Part shown: in pieces, positions 9,753 through 18,330 of the stretch
Layout: every line of letters starts with the position of its first letter
How positions within the stretch are numbered: position 1 is the first letter of the stretch
Assembly: GCA_944367045.1 (NCBI GenBank)
Contig: CALVWI010000008.1
Coordinates: 21,482-85,481, forward strand
Direction: 5' to 3'
DNA from: an uncultured Clostridia bacterium
Lineage (GTDB): Bacteria > Bacillota > Clostridia > Christensenellales > Borkfalkiaceae
DNA length: 64,000 nt
Position numbers and translations under genes: made by a program
The notes under the pieces: model-generated
Databases searched by the model: none
What the model was told of the DNA's origin: nothing
The model's input: only the letters and a program-made list of their open reading frames with translations

Positions 9753-10088
9753 GTGGAAACGAGCTTTCAGGAATTGAGACAAAAGCAGGTCATAAATTTG
9801 TGTGACGGAAAGCAGCTGGGAAAGACTTCGGACGTCGTCTTTACCTATCCCGAAGGGCGGGTGCTTGGCATCGTGGCACCGGGCGGAAAGGGGTTCCGCT
9901 GGGGCAAGTCGGACGTCTATATCGACCTCAAGTGCGTCACCAAAGTGGGGGTGGACGTCATCTTCGTCGAGCTCAAGAGCGCACCCCGCATCGAACGGAA
10001 GAAGGGGCTCTTGTCGCGCGGGAAGGAGCAGTACTCGCCGCCAAATTCCTGCCCGCCTCCCCGTCGTGATTACGGCGAATATGAATAA
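9753..10088 (+). CDS. ylmC: YlmC/YmxH-family PRC-barrel sporulation protein
   Basis: A 111-residue protein whose N-terminal 80 residues match the YlmC/YmxH PRC-barrel family (RQKQVINLCDGKQLGKTSDV, then GRVLGIVAPG). Members are small proteins conserved in spore-forming Firmicutes with a poorly defined role. The start is taken as GTG 9753 because the homologous region begins there; reading upstream would run through the preceding terminator hairpin. No clear ribosome-binding site is visible, so the start is uncertain. The last 25 residues are basic and proline-rich and are not part of the domain. TACAAT at 9741 may be its -10 box, but no well-spaced -35 was found. Confidence 0.75.
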   Translation: METSFQELRQKQVINLCDGKQLGKTSDVVFTYPEGRVLGIVAPGGKGFRWGKSDVYIDLKCVTKVGVDVIFVELKSAPRIERKKGLLSRGKEQYSPPNSCPPPRRDYGEYE

Positions 10089-10090
10089 TC

Positions 10091-10136
10091 AATCGCGAAA
10101 TTTGTCCGTTTGCATAGTACTATGTCAGACATAATA
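10091..10136 (+). repeat. Dispersed palindromic intergenic repeat, copy 1
   Basis: Contains TGCATAGTACTATG followed by TCAGACATAATA. It matches the copy at 43411-43456 at 36 of 46 positions without gaps, and the core recurs at 48261. It begins just after the ylmC stop and lies upstream of a terminator hairpin. Confidence 0.75.
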
Positions 10137-10179
10137 GCCTGTTTATGTCAGAAACATTATAATTTATTCGAAAAAATAA

Positions 10180-10200
10180 GCCCGCAAGTTTCTTGCGGGC
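10180..10200 (-). terminator. Terminator between convergent ylmC and dnaD-like gene
   Basis: Perfect stem GCCCGCAAG/CTTGCGGGC with a TTT loop. On the minus strand it is followed by a run of T (TTATTTTTT), so it mainly ends the dnaD-like gene; it may also stop plus-strand transcription. Confidence 0.8.
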
Positions 10201-10215
10201 GTTTGTATTTGACGA

Positions 10216-11946
10216 TTATTTCGTTTGACCCGGGTAACAGTCGCACGCTCTGCCGTCGGGCAGGAAGCCCGTGTCCGAGCATTTCCTGCAGCGGTATTCG
10301 GGCTGAAGGCTCGCTTCGGTGAGGGAGAGCCGCGTGAGTGCTCTCTTGCGCTTTTGCTGCCATTCCTGAAGTTCGCGGCGGATATTTTCTGCTCGGTCGG
10401 GGGAGAACACCTCCGCGCGTGCAAGCTCGATTTCACCCCGCTTGATGGCGGTGTCGGCCTCCGCAAATTCTTTGTCGCTCTCGGCAAGGCGGCGATTGCC
10501 CTCCGCTTTCTCCTGCGCCTTTTGGCGGAGGACGGCGTAGTAGTGCTCCCTGTCGCTGCGCATATCCGCGGCGATGTCCTTCTCGCTCTTGAAGGTGGGG
10601 CGCGCCTGAACGCCGGCGTTCGTCTGTGCGGTGCGCTCGGGAATGGAGGAAACATCCTTCACGCCCGTCCGCTTCCATTCGGAGAGAAGTTTGTTCATGT
10701 ACGAGAGGGGTGCGCTCGCCCCCGTGCTGCGTTTGGCGGCCTCCAAGATCATCTTGTCGGAGAACTCCCAGCTCCGCCATGCGGCGACCATGTCGAGCGC
10801 GTTCATCGTCTTCTTGACGACGCCGCACACCGACTGGATGCTCTCGAGCAGTTTGAGCTCTCTCTCACGCGATGCGAGGTAGTTTGAAACACCGTCCTCG
10901 TCGACGATGCCTGTCTCGTAAAGCGACTTGACAACGCCGTTCATGCCCTGAAAGTCATAGCCGAGCTTGAAGCAGAACCCTGCGAGTTTTACAAGGCTCT
11001 CGGGCTCATAGCCGCGCTCCAGCCACTTCTCGGCGTACTCCTCGATGTAGGCGCGCGGGTTCTGCACCTTGACGCCCAGCTTCCGCGCGACGGCGAACAC
11101 GAGCTCTGCCGTCATCGCCCGTCTTGCAAGATATTCCTTGGCGTCCTTCTCGGAGAGGGCGCCCTTTTCGATGAGCTCGGAGACGAGCGCATCGAGCGTC
11201 TTGACCGTTCCCTTGCCGAGGGCGCTCGCGGCGGCATAGACGGCCTTCTCGCTCATGCCCGCTTCCCGCCACCTGTCGAGGTAGACGTAGTCGCTCTCCT
11301 GCGGCTTGCGGTAGATGCCTAAAATGCTGTAGATGCGCGAGAGTTCGCGCTCGTTCTCGTTGAAGTCGGCGAGCTCGCGCTCCACTTGTTCGAAGGTGTA
11401 CTTGTGCTCGTCGCACAGCTTCTTTGCCTTGTTGAGGATGTGCTGCGAGGAGAGCTTCTCGCCGTCCTTTTTCGCGCAGTATTCGGAGATGAGCAAAAAC
11501 GCCTGCTGCTCCATGGGATAGTTCTCGAGGAACTCCAGGATGCGCTGGTGCTCGTAGGGCTTGAAGTCCTTGCCGACCTTACTTAGCTGTTTCAAAAGCT
11601 CGCGGTTGAATTCGGAATACTTCTCGGCCTTGAGCGGCTTGGGTCTCCCCACGGAGGAGCTCACGGGAAGATACTCGACGAAGAGGGGGTCCTTGGAGAG
11701 CACGCGAACTAAATCGCACTCCTCCCAGAAACCGAAGATCTCCTGAAGGCGGGGATAGTCGATCTTGAGAAGCTTTGCCATGGCGTGCGCATCGAAGTCG
11801 TCCTTGACGCCGCACAGATACAGCCCGTAGAGATAGGCTCTGACGGCGTCGCCGTCCGCCTGCGGGAGGTACTTCGTGATGAACTTATTCTCCACGGTGG
11901 TGTACATATTTGCGGTAAATTCCTTGGAATAGGCACTGAAGGACAT
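10216..11946 (-). CDS. DnaD-domain primosome protein with DnaI-type C-terminal zinc region
   Basis: A 576-residue protein. Residues 1-115 resemble the DnaD winged-helix region (VRAYLYGLYLCGVKDDFDA). From about 120 to 430 there are several helical DnaD/DnaB2-like blocks, including the typical ending of YVYLDRWREAGMSEKAV. The last about 100 residues are a helical segment followed by Cys553-x2-Cys556-x11-Cys568-x-Cys570 (YRCRKCSDTGF, ACDCYPG), which looks like the N-terminal helicase-binding domain of the loader DnaI/DnaC. No AAA+ ATPase follows; a terminator comes 15 bases after the stop. It probably acts in helicase loading at replication restart or initiation. GGAG lies just upstream of the ATG. 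It is divergent from sbcD. Confidence 0.85.
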   Translation of the reverse strand: MSFSAYSKEFTANMYTTVENKFITKYLPQADGDAVRAYLYGLYLCGVKDDFDAHAMAKLLKIDYPRLQEIFGFWEECDLVRVLSKDPLFVEYLPVSSSVGRPKPLKAEKYSEFNRELLKQLSKVGKDFKPYEHQRILEFLENYPMEQQAFLLISEYCAKKDGEKLSSQHILNKAKKLCDEHKYTFEQVERELADFNENERELSRIYSILGIYRKPQESDYVYLDRWREAGMSEKAVYAAASALGKGTVKTLDALVSELIEKGALSEKDAKEYLARRAMTAELVFAVARKLGVKVQNPRAYIEEYAEKWLERGYEPESLVKLAGFCFKLGYDFQGMNGVVKSLYETGIVDEDGVSNYLASRERELKLLESIQSVCGVVKKTMNALDMVAAWRSWEFSDKMILEAAKRSTGASAPLSYMNKLLSEWKRTGVKDVSSIPERTAQTNAGVQARPTFKSEKDIAADMRSDREHYYAVLRQKAQEKAEGNRRLAESDKEFAEADTAIKRGEIELARAEVFSPDRAENIRRELQEWQQKRKRALTRLSLTEASLQPEYRCRKCSDTGFLPDGRACDCYPGQTK

Positions 11947-11975
11947 ACAAAATCTCCGAACTTCCGGTTATCCGC

Positions 11976-12004
11976 TTGCTTTTTTAGGCTTGCGGTTGTA
12001 TAAT
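11976..12004 (+). promoter_or_regulatory. Sigma-A promoter for sbcDC
   Basis: TTGCTT at 11976 and TATAAT at 11999 are separated by 17 bases, 87 bases before the sbcD start. Confidence 0.75.
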
Positions 12005-12091
12005 AGTATATCATATCTTGCCGCCAAAAGCAAGGCTTAAGCCCGCACAATGCGGGGCGTTTTTGCGGCAGAGAAGGACGCATTTTTCAGG

Positions 12092-13243
12092 GTGAACATT
12101 CTCCACACATCGGATTGGCATATCGGGAAGCGGCTCATGGACAGGGACCGCCTCCCCGAACAGATCGACACCCTCCGCGAGCTTACCAAAATCGCGGAGG
12201 AGAAGGACGTCTCCGTCGTGCTCGTCGCGGGGGACGTGTTCGATACCTATCTGCCGCCCGCAGAGGCGGAGGAGGTCTTCTTCCGTGCCGTCAAGGAACT
12301 GGCGGGGGAGAATCGCGCGGTCGTCGTCATTCCGGGGAACCACGACGACGGCGTCCGTCTCGCAGCGTCCGCACCCATTGCCGAGGAACACGGCGTCTAC
12401 CTCTTCGGGAGCAGGAGCGGGCACTTCGCGCTCGGAAGCTCCCGTCCCGTCTGCGCCGTGGAGGCGGGGGAGAACTACCTCGTCATCGAAAATGAGAGGA
12501 GCGAAAAGCTCTATATCAACGCACTCCCTTACCCCAATGAGGCGCGCCTCAAAGAGGAGAAGACGGAGGAGAGCTATCCCGAGAAGGTCGCGCGCTGGAT
12601 CGCGGGCGGCGAGACGGGCTTTCAAGGCGTCATGCCGCACATTCTCCTTTCTCATCTCTTTGTCGTGGGAGGCAAGACGAGCGAGAGCGAGCGAGGCATC
12701 GACCTCGGCGGAGCGCGTGCCGTGCCCTTATCCCTCTTTGAAAATTTCGACTATGTCGCCCTCGGGCATCTGCATAAACCGCAGAAGATGAAGAACGTCC
12801 GCTACAGCGGCTCTCTTCTGCAATACTCCTTCGACGAGGCGGGCATGGAGAAGTCCGTCGTCCTGCTCGAAACGAAGGGGGAGCGCGTCGAAGTCAGGGA
12901 GACCATTCCGCTGACGTCGGGAAAACAGCTCGTGCGCCTCGAATGCAACGGGGCGGAGGAAGCGGAGGCGCTGCTAAAAAAGTATGAGAATTCCTTCATC
13001 GAACTCACGCTGCACTTGAAGTCGCCGCTTTCGTCGGAGGAGACCAAGAAGCTCCGCGCCGCCAACGAGGGGCTCGTCTCCCTCATCACGCGCGTGGAGG
13101 GGGCTATATCGTCGCCCTTCGTGTCGCGGGCAAAGCTCTCGTCGGAGGAACTCTTCACGCAGTACTATCAGAGCATCTATAACACGGAGCCGTCGGAAGA
13201 GCTCAAGACCGCCTTCCTCGAGCTCTTGGGGGAGGGCGCATGA
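12092..13243 (+). CDS. sbcD: Nuclease SbcCD subunit D (Mre11-type exonuclease)
   Basis: The nuclease subunit of SbcCD, which opens DNA hairpins and processes double-strand ends. The metallophosphoesterase motifs are all present: HTSDWHIGKRL at the N terminus, VLVAGDVFDT, IPGNHDD near residue 85, and LLSHLFVVGG and ALGHLHKPQ later. The GTG at 12092 is chosen because MNILHTSDWH is the family N terminus; an in-frame ATG at 12050 would add 14 residues without homology. It gives 383 residues, normal for the family. The final bases overlap sbcC by 4, so the two subunits are translationally coupled. Confidence 0.93.
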   Translation: MNILHTSDWHIGKRLMDRDRLPEQIDTLRELTKIAEEKDVSVVLVAGDVFDTYLPPAEAEEVFFRAVKELAGENRAVVVIPGNHDDGVRLAASAPIAEEHGVYLFGSRSGHFALGSSRPVCAVEAGENYLVIENERSEKLYINALPYPNEARLKEEKTEESYPEKVARWIAGGETGFQGVMPHILLSHLFVVGGKTSESERGIDLGGARAVPLSLFENFDYVALGHLHKPQKMKNVRYSGSLLQYSFDEAGMEKSVVLLETKGERVEVRETIPLTSGKQLVRLECNGAEEAEALLKKYENSFIELTLHLKSPLSSEETKKLRAANEGLVSLITRVEGAISSPFVSRAKLSSEELFTQYYQSIYNTEPSEELKTAFLELLGEGA

Positions 13244-15816
13244 GACCGCTCCTTCTCGACTTCTGCGGCATCAACTCCTTCTCGGAGCCCGCGCACATCG
13301 ACTTTTCCAAACTGCTCGAATACGGCATCTTCGGCATCTTTGGCGATACGGGTTCGGGCAAGAGCACTATTCTGGACTGCATCGGCTTTGCGCTCTACGG
13401 CAACGTCGCGCGGTCGCGTTCGGGCAGCATCGGCGACGTCATCAACTTTTCCGTCGAGAAAGCCTACGTCAACTTTGAATTTGAGATCTCCTTTGAGGGC
13501 AAGCGGCGCATCTTCCGCGTGGAGCGCGAACTCAAGCGCAAGAATGCGGCGCAGTCCTGCAAGGTCTACGAAAAAACGGGCGACAAGTTCGTCGTCGTCA
13601 AGGACGGCGTCAGAGACTGCAACGCGTTCCTTCTCGAGGTCATCGGCCTTGAACAGCGCGACTTTGAAAAGTGCATCGCCCTCCCGCAGGGGGAGTTCGC
13701 CCAGTTCGTGCGCTCGACGCGTGCGGACAGGCTCAAGCTCGTCTCCCGTCTCTTCGATCTCGAAGAGTACGGCGAACAGCTCGTCAGGCGCGCCAATGCG
13801 GGGTTTGCACAGGCCGAAGAAGCGCTGAGGCTTTCCGAGACCCGCCTCGAACCCTTCGCGGACGTCTCCGAAGAGAGCAACGCCGCCGTTCAAAAGCGGC
13901 TCACGCAACTCGAGGAGGAGGAAACCCGCCATTCCGCGGAGCTTGAAAGGGCACGCGAGGAGGAGAAGCGGCTCTCCGCCCTCTTCGACAGGGCGACGGA
14001 GAAGGCCTCCCTCGACGAAAGAAAACGAAAGCTCGATGAAGTTCGCCCCGAGATGCAGACGCTCGAGAGAGAGCTTCATCGCATCGAACGGGCAGCTTCC
14101 GCCGTCACCGCAGAGCGGGACCGCCTGCGCTCGGAGCGCGACGTGGCGCTCTCCCTTGAAGCGCTCGAGACCGCGAAGAAACGGCTCGTCTCCGCAGGGC
14201 AAAGGAGCGAGGAGCTCTCCCGCTGGGACGAAAGGGCTGCAGACGAGGAACTTTCCGCCCTTCAGACCCGCCTCACGCTCTCGGAAGAGGCGGAAAAGAA
14301 GGAAAAGCGCAGAAAAGAGCTCGAGGAAAAACTTCTCTCCGCCCGCAGCGAGTACGCGGAAGAGAACAAGCAGTTCAAGGGCTTCTCCTACGAAACCGAG
14401 CGCGCCGAACTCGATCAAAAGGTGCAATCTCTCGGCAGCGGGGACTACCTCTCCTTCCTCGAAGAGAAGGGCAAGGCCGCTCTCTTAAAGGGGGAGTACC
14501 GCACCTTTGCGGCGGAGCTTACCGCCGTCTACAGAGCACATCCCGAGGCGGAGGAACTCTCCGCGCTCATCGATAAATACACCGCCCTCTCGGAGGGGAA
14601 GGACGAACTTTCCGCCCTCCGCGAGGAATACGCTTCCCGCGAACGCGAGAGAAAGCAGCTCTCCGAGCAGCTTCTCGAGCTCGAGAAGAAGCACGGACTC
14701 TACAAGGCGCATCTTCAGCTTCTCATGAGCTTGCAGGATAAGGGACTTCGCATCAAGGAGGAACTTGAGAGCATCGCCCCTCCCGCAGGGGAGACCGAGA
14801 GCGCCTCGGACCTTCAGAAGCGCGTCAATGCCAAGAAGCGGGAGCGCGCCGAGATGCTCGCCTCGCGCGAAAGGGCGGGGAAGGAGCTGAGTGCCGCCGA
14901 GACCGCCAAGGCAGCCGCAGAGGACAAGCTCTCCCGCGCAAAGAACGCCCTCAAAGAGGCGGAGGAACGGGCGAAGGAGACGCTTCAAGCCGCAGGGCTT
15001 TCCTTCGCGGAGGAAGCGAAGGCGCTCACTCAAAAGTACGGCGACGGCGCTGAAGCGCGCAAGAAGCTCGAAGGCTTCAAGGCGGAGGATTCGGTCGTCT
15101 CGGCGCGGCTTTCGGATCTCTCGAAAGAGGACCTCTCCGAAGGCACGCGGGAGAGGGTGGAAGCGGCCCGGGCTGCCCTCCTCGAAAAACAGACGAAGTT
15201 CGGCGAGACCGCCAAGGCCGCGGCGCTCGCACGCGAGGAACTCAAGCGCGGCGAGGAAGCGCTCGAAAAGAAGCGCACCCTCGAACAGGAGCATAAAAAG
15301 GCCGTCAAAAAGGCGGAGATCGCCGAAAAGCTCAAAAAGCTCCTCGAGGGCAACAAGTTCATGGATTTCGTGGCGGAGGAGTACCTCCAGAACGTCGCTC
15401 AGAACGCGGGCGGAAGGCTTCTCTCCCTCACGGACGGCAGGTATTTCCTCCGCTATGAGGGCGGCGCGGTCGGCTTCACGGTGGGGGACAACCTCAACGG
15501 CGGCAAGACGCGCGCCGTCTACACACTCTCGGGCGGCGAGACCTTCCTCGTCTCCCTCTCGCTGGCGCTCTCGCTCTCTGCCGAGATCTGTCTCCGCTCC
15601 CTGCGGCCCATCGAGTTCTTCTTCCTCGACGAGGGATTCGGCACCCTCGACGAGCACCTCGTCGACACGGTGATGGACAGCCTCGAACGCCTCAAGAGCG
15701 AGAACTTCTCCATCGGCATCATCTCGCACGTCGAGGAGCTCAAGCACCGCATCGACAAAAAACTCATCGTCAAAAAAGCGACCGAAACGCACGGTTCGCA
15801 GATCATAGCTGAATGA
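13240..15816 (+). CDS. sbcC: Nuclease SbcCD subunit C (Rad50-type ATPase), no zinc hook
   Basis: ATPase partner of SbcD. Walker A is GDTGSGKST at residues 35-43, the ABC signature is LSGGETFLVS and Walker B is FFFLDEGFGTLDE near the C terminus. The region between, about 190-690, is Glu/Lys/Arg-rich coiled coil. At 858 residues it is shorter than the 1000-1150 typical of bacterial SbcC, and the expected apex near residues 505-525 reads SIAPPAGETES with no CxxC; there is no CxxC anywhere in the protein. The arm is therefore short and probably does not use a zinc hook to dimerise. It starts within the sbcD stop codon. Confidence 0.93.
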   Translation: MRPLLLDFCGINSFSEPAHIDFSKLLEYGIFGIFGDTGSGKSTILDCIGFALYGNVARSRSGSIGDVINFSVEKAYVNFEFEISFEGKRRIFRVERELKRKNAAQSCKVYEKTGDKFVVVKDGVRDCNAFLLEVIGLEQRDFEKCIALPQGEFAQFVRSTRADRLKLVSRLFDLEEYGEQLVRRANAGFAQAEEALRLSETRLEPFADVSEESNAAVQKRLTQLEEEETRHSAELERAREEEKRLSALFDRATEKASLDERKRKLDEVRPEMQTLERELHRIERAASAVTAERDRLRSERDVALSLEALETAKKRLVSAGQRSEELSRWDERAADEELSALQTRLTLSEEAEKKEKRRKELEEKLLSARSEYAEENKQFKGFSYETERAELDQKVQSLGSGDYLSFLEEKGKAALLKGEYRTFAAELTAVYRAHPEAEELSALIDKYTALSEGKDELSALREEYASRERERKQLSEQLLELEKKHGLYKAHLQLLMSLQDKGLRIKEELESIAPPAGETESASDLQKRVNAKKRERAEMLASRERAGKELSAAETAKAAAEDKLSRAKNALKEAEERAKETLQAAGLSFAEEAKALTQKYGDGAEARKKLEGFKAEDSVVSARLSDLSKEDLSEGTRERVEAARAALLEKQTKFGETAKAAALAREELKRGEEALEKKRTLEQEHKKAVKKAEIAEKLKKLLEGNKFMDFVAEEYLQNVAQNAGGRLLSLTDGRYFLRYEGGAVGFTVGDNLNGGKTRAVYTLSGGETFLVSLSLALSLSAEICLRSLRPIEFFFLDEGFGTLDEHLVDTVMDSLERLKSENFSIGIISHVEELKHRIDKKLIVKKATETHGSQIIAE

Positions 15817-15826
15817 GGTAACTTCA

Positions 15827-17506
15827 TTGGCGAACACCATCTTAACACCCATCACACTCTGGAAAGATTTCGACGACACCCTCCCTTTAAATTCGGAGTT
15901 CCTCTCCGAAAAGACGCTCGAGGGCGCCAGGATGCGCGACGTCTACTTCCTCGGCCGTCAGACGGAGTACGGCAGGGTCAAGATCTACGGGAAGTACTAC
16001 ACCCCCGCAGGGCTTGACAATTTTCCCGCCGTCCTCATCTTGTTCGAGGCGGGGTATCCCTGCGACGAGAAGCTCGTCATGCACTTTATCAGGAAGGGCT
16101 GCGCCGTCCTCGGCATCGACTACAGCGGCGACCTCGGCGACGGCAGACACACCATCTACCCGCGCGACATCGACTACGCCAACCTCGCCCGTGCGGGCAG
16201 ACGCATGGACTATGTGGACGACACCGCCCGCGAGACGAGCTGGTACGAATGGGCGGCCGTCGCCCGCTATGCGGCGCGCTGGCTCAGGGAGCGCGAGGAA
16301 GTCACCGCGGTGGGGGCGATGGGCCTGAGAACGGGCGGCGAGGTCCTCTGGAAGATCACGCCCTATGCGCCCATCGACTGCTTCATCTCCATCGGTGCGG
16401 CGGGCTGGCTCGCCTACCGCGACATCGAGAAGTTCTCCGAGCAGGGCAGCGGCATCTTCTCGGAGGAGCGGCACCGCTTCATCGCGGGGCTCGACTCGCA
16501 GAGCTATGCGCCGCATGCCAAGTGCCCCGTCATGATGATCTGCGCCATCAACGACAAGAAGTGCAACTACGACCGCGTCTACGACACCTTCTCGCAGATC
16601 AACCCCGAAGTGGAGAAGGCCATTCTCTACTCGGCGCACGGAAATGGGCTCATCGGCCGCCATTCCTTCGTCAACATCGATCTCTTCCTCGATAAATTCT
16701 TAAAGAAGCACTCGGTGTTCTTAAGCAAGCCCGTCCAGATCTCCGTCGTCAATGAGGGGGGCGACTTCAAGGTTCGCGCCGCCTACGACCCCATGGGCGA
16801 AGTGGCGGAGTGCGGCATCTTCTTCACGGAGAACACGGCGACCTTCAAGGCGCGCGACTGGACGCGCACCCTCGGCGACATCCGCACCAAGGGCAAGGAC
16901 AACACCTTCGTCTTCCCGCTCGACGTCTATGAAAAGAGCGAGAAGGCGCTCGTCTATACCTTCGTCCGCTACAGCAACGGCTTCTCCGTCACCTCGAAGA
17001 TCCAGGAGGTCAGCCTCGGCGAAAAGCATAAGGGCTGCCGGAAGAGCCGCATCCTCTACACCAGCGAGAACGGCACCATCGGCTTTGCCGCCTTCCGAAG
17101 AAGGACGGCGAGCGTTGCCGACTGCTTCTCCGACTCCGATCACGTCGATCTCGAAACGCTGCCCGGCTACGGCGGCATCCGCGGCGTGACGACGCGCACG
17201 GGCATCATCACCTACCGCGTCAGCGAGCCCCGCTTCGAGCCCTCGGAGGGCGCTTCTTTCCGCTTCGACGCATGGTCGGAAAGAGACGCCGTCTTAAAGG
17301 TCACCTTCTATACCGACGTCGAAGAGGAGGCGGGCTATACCGAGACCTTCTTCGTCGCGGGCGGCGGCAAGTGGAAGAGCTTCCTTTCCGACCCCGTCGA
17401 CTTCAAATCGGAAAAGGGCGCGCCGCTCTCCTCCTTCCTCGGCACCGTGTCCGTCGTCTTTCAGGGCGAGGGGGACGTCCTCGTCAACAATCTCTTATGG
17501 CTTTGA
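15827..17506 (+). CDS. Alpha/beta-hydrolase-fold protein with substituted nucleophile
   Basis: A 559-residue protein starting at TTG 15827, 7 bases after GAGGT. Residues 60-300 read like an acetyl-xylan-esterase or dienelactone-hydrolase fold: [28 protein letters not shown], then the nucleophile elbow. That elbow is GLRTGG (166-171), with Arg168 where Ser normally sits. A plausible acid Asp (CAINDKKC) and His (RHSF) remain. Residues 400-559 form a beta-rich, possibly carbohydrate-binding domain ending VLVNNLLWL. No signal peptide is seen. It may be a non-catalytic binding protein or use another nucleophile. It follows sbcC by 10 bases, a likely fortuitous partnership. Confidence 0.65.
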   Translation: MANTILTPITLWKDFDDTLPLNSEFLSEKTLEGARMRDVYFLGRQTEYGRVKIYGKYYTPAGLDNFPAVLILFEAGYPCDEKLVMHFIRKGCAVLGIDYSGDLGDGRHTIYPRDIDYANLARAGRRMDYVDDTARETSWYEWAAVARYAARWLREREEVTAVGAMGLRTGGEVLWKITPYAPIDCFISIGAAGWLAYRDIEKFSEQGSGIFSEERHRFIAGLDSQSYAPHAKCPVMMICAINDKKCNYDRVYDTFSQINPEVEKAILYSAHGNGLIGRHSFVNIDLFLDKFLKKHSVFLSKPVQISVVNEGGDFKVRAAYDPMGEVAECGIFFTENTATFKARDWTRTLGDIRTKGKDNTFVFPLDVYEKSEKALVYTFVRYSNGFSVTSKIQEVSLGEKHKGCRKSRILYTSENGTIGFAAFRRRTASVADCFSDSDHVDLETLPGYGGIRGVTTRTGIITYRVSEPRFEPSEGASFRFDAWSERDAVLKVTFYTDVEEEAGYTETFFVAGGGKWKSFLSDPVDFKSEKGAPLSSFLGTVSVVFQGEGDVLVNNLLWL

Positions 17507-17688
17507 CATTTTCTCTCGGCGATATCCTCGAGACGAAGAAGCCGCATCCCTGCGGCGGCACGAAGTGGGAAGTCGTGCGCACGGGTGCGGACTTTAAGAT
17601 CAGGTGTTTGACCTGCGGGCGGGTGGTCATGCTAACGCCCGACGAGCTCAGAAAGCGGGTGCGCCGCACCCTCCCCAAGGAGGAGTGA
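17497..17688 (+). CDS. DUF951 family small zinc-ribbon-like protein
   Basis: A 63-residue protein of the DUF951 family, recognised from [39 protein letters not shown]. Cysteines at CGG and CLTCG may bind a metal. Family members are small basic proteins widespread in Firmicutes and are often encoded near chromosome-partition or ribosome genes; their role is unknown. The ATG lies within the last codons of the preceding gene, without an obvious ribosome-binding site, and its stop overlaps the lepB start by one base, so it is probably translated by coupling. Confidence 0.85.
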   Translation: MALTFSLGDILETKKPHPCGGTKWEVVRTGADFKIRCLTCGRVVMLTPDELRKRVRRTLPKEE

Positions 17689-18302
17689 TGGCTAAGCGAC
17701 CCGAAATGCTGAACGTCCGCGAGGGGCGTGAGCGGCGGTTCGGCACTCTCTTCTTTGCGATCGTCCTCGCCCTCATCCTGCTCATTTTTGCGGCCGATAT
17801 CTGGTTCACGCAGAACTATATCCTCGTCATCGTGGACGGCACGTCGATGGAGGACACCCTCCAAGACGGCGACGCCCTCTACGTGAGCGTGCGGCAGGAA
17901 GTGGAGCGCGGGGATATCATCGTGCTGAACGTTACGTCGCGTCCCGACCTCTTTCCGCACGAGGCGGGGGAGGAGCGCTTCATCATCAAGCGTGCGATCG
18001 CCCTCGAAGGCGACGAGATATATGCCGAGGACGGCACCGTCTATCTGAAAATGGCGGGCGAGAGCGATTTTTCGGTCCTTGAAGAGCCCTATATCAAGGG
18101 CGAGACCCGCGACTTCGGGCCCGTCACGGTGGGGGAAGGGGAAGTCTTTTTCCTCGGCGACCACCGCACCGTGAGCGACGATTCCAGCCTCGTGGGGACA
18201 TTCCCGCTTTCGGACGTTCTCGGCGTCGCGACCGACTTCACGCTCTCTCACATCGATCTCATTACGGGTTGGGTGCGCTTCTGGCGCCTCGGACTCGTTT
18301 GA
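17688..18302 (+). CDS. lepB: Signal peptidase I
   Basis: A 204-residue membrane-anchored type I signal peptidase, which cleaves signal peptides of exported proteins on the outer face of the membrane. One N-terminal membrane segment (about 20-40) is followed by the catalytic Ser53 in DGTSMEDTL and Lys101 in RFIIKRAIA, and by the conserved FFLGDHRTVSDDS box. The ATG at 17688 is preceded by AAGGAGGAG and overlaps the DUF951 stop by one base. Length and motif order are normal for Gram-positive SipS-type enzymes. Confidence 0.95.
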   Translation: MAKRPEMLNVREGRERRFGTLFFAIVLALILLIFAADIWFTQNYILVIVDGTSMEDTLQDGDALYVSVRQEVERGDIIVLNVTSRPDLFPHEAGEERFIIKRAIALEGDEIYAEDGTVYLKMAGESDFSVLEEPYIKGETRDFGPVTVGEGEVFFLGDHRTVSDDSSLVGTFPLSDVLGVATDFTLSHIDLITGWVRFWRLGLV

Positions 18303-18330
18303 ATATGTTACAAAGATATGGAGGAATACT

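Noticed and set aside
10091-10136. Dispersed repeat as a sporulation-type promoter (GCATA ... CATAAT)
   Set aside because: The -35-like and -10-like parts are only about 11-14 bases apart, too close for sigma-E, sigma-G or sigma-A, and no gene starts downstream.
13177-14427. Minus-strand 416-codon frame opposite sbcC
   Set aside because: Antisense to the coiled-coil part of sbcC; Leu/Phe/Gly-rich shadow with no ribosome-binding site or recognisable domain.
17272-17688. 138-codon reading of the DUF951 gene
   Set aside because: The first 75 codons are an out-of-frame overlap with the hydrolase-like gene; family homology starts at ATG 17497.
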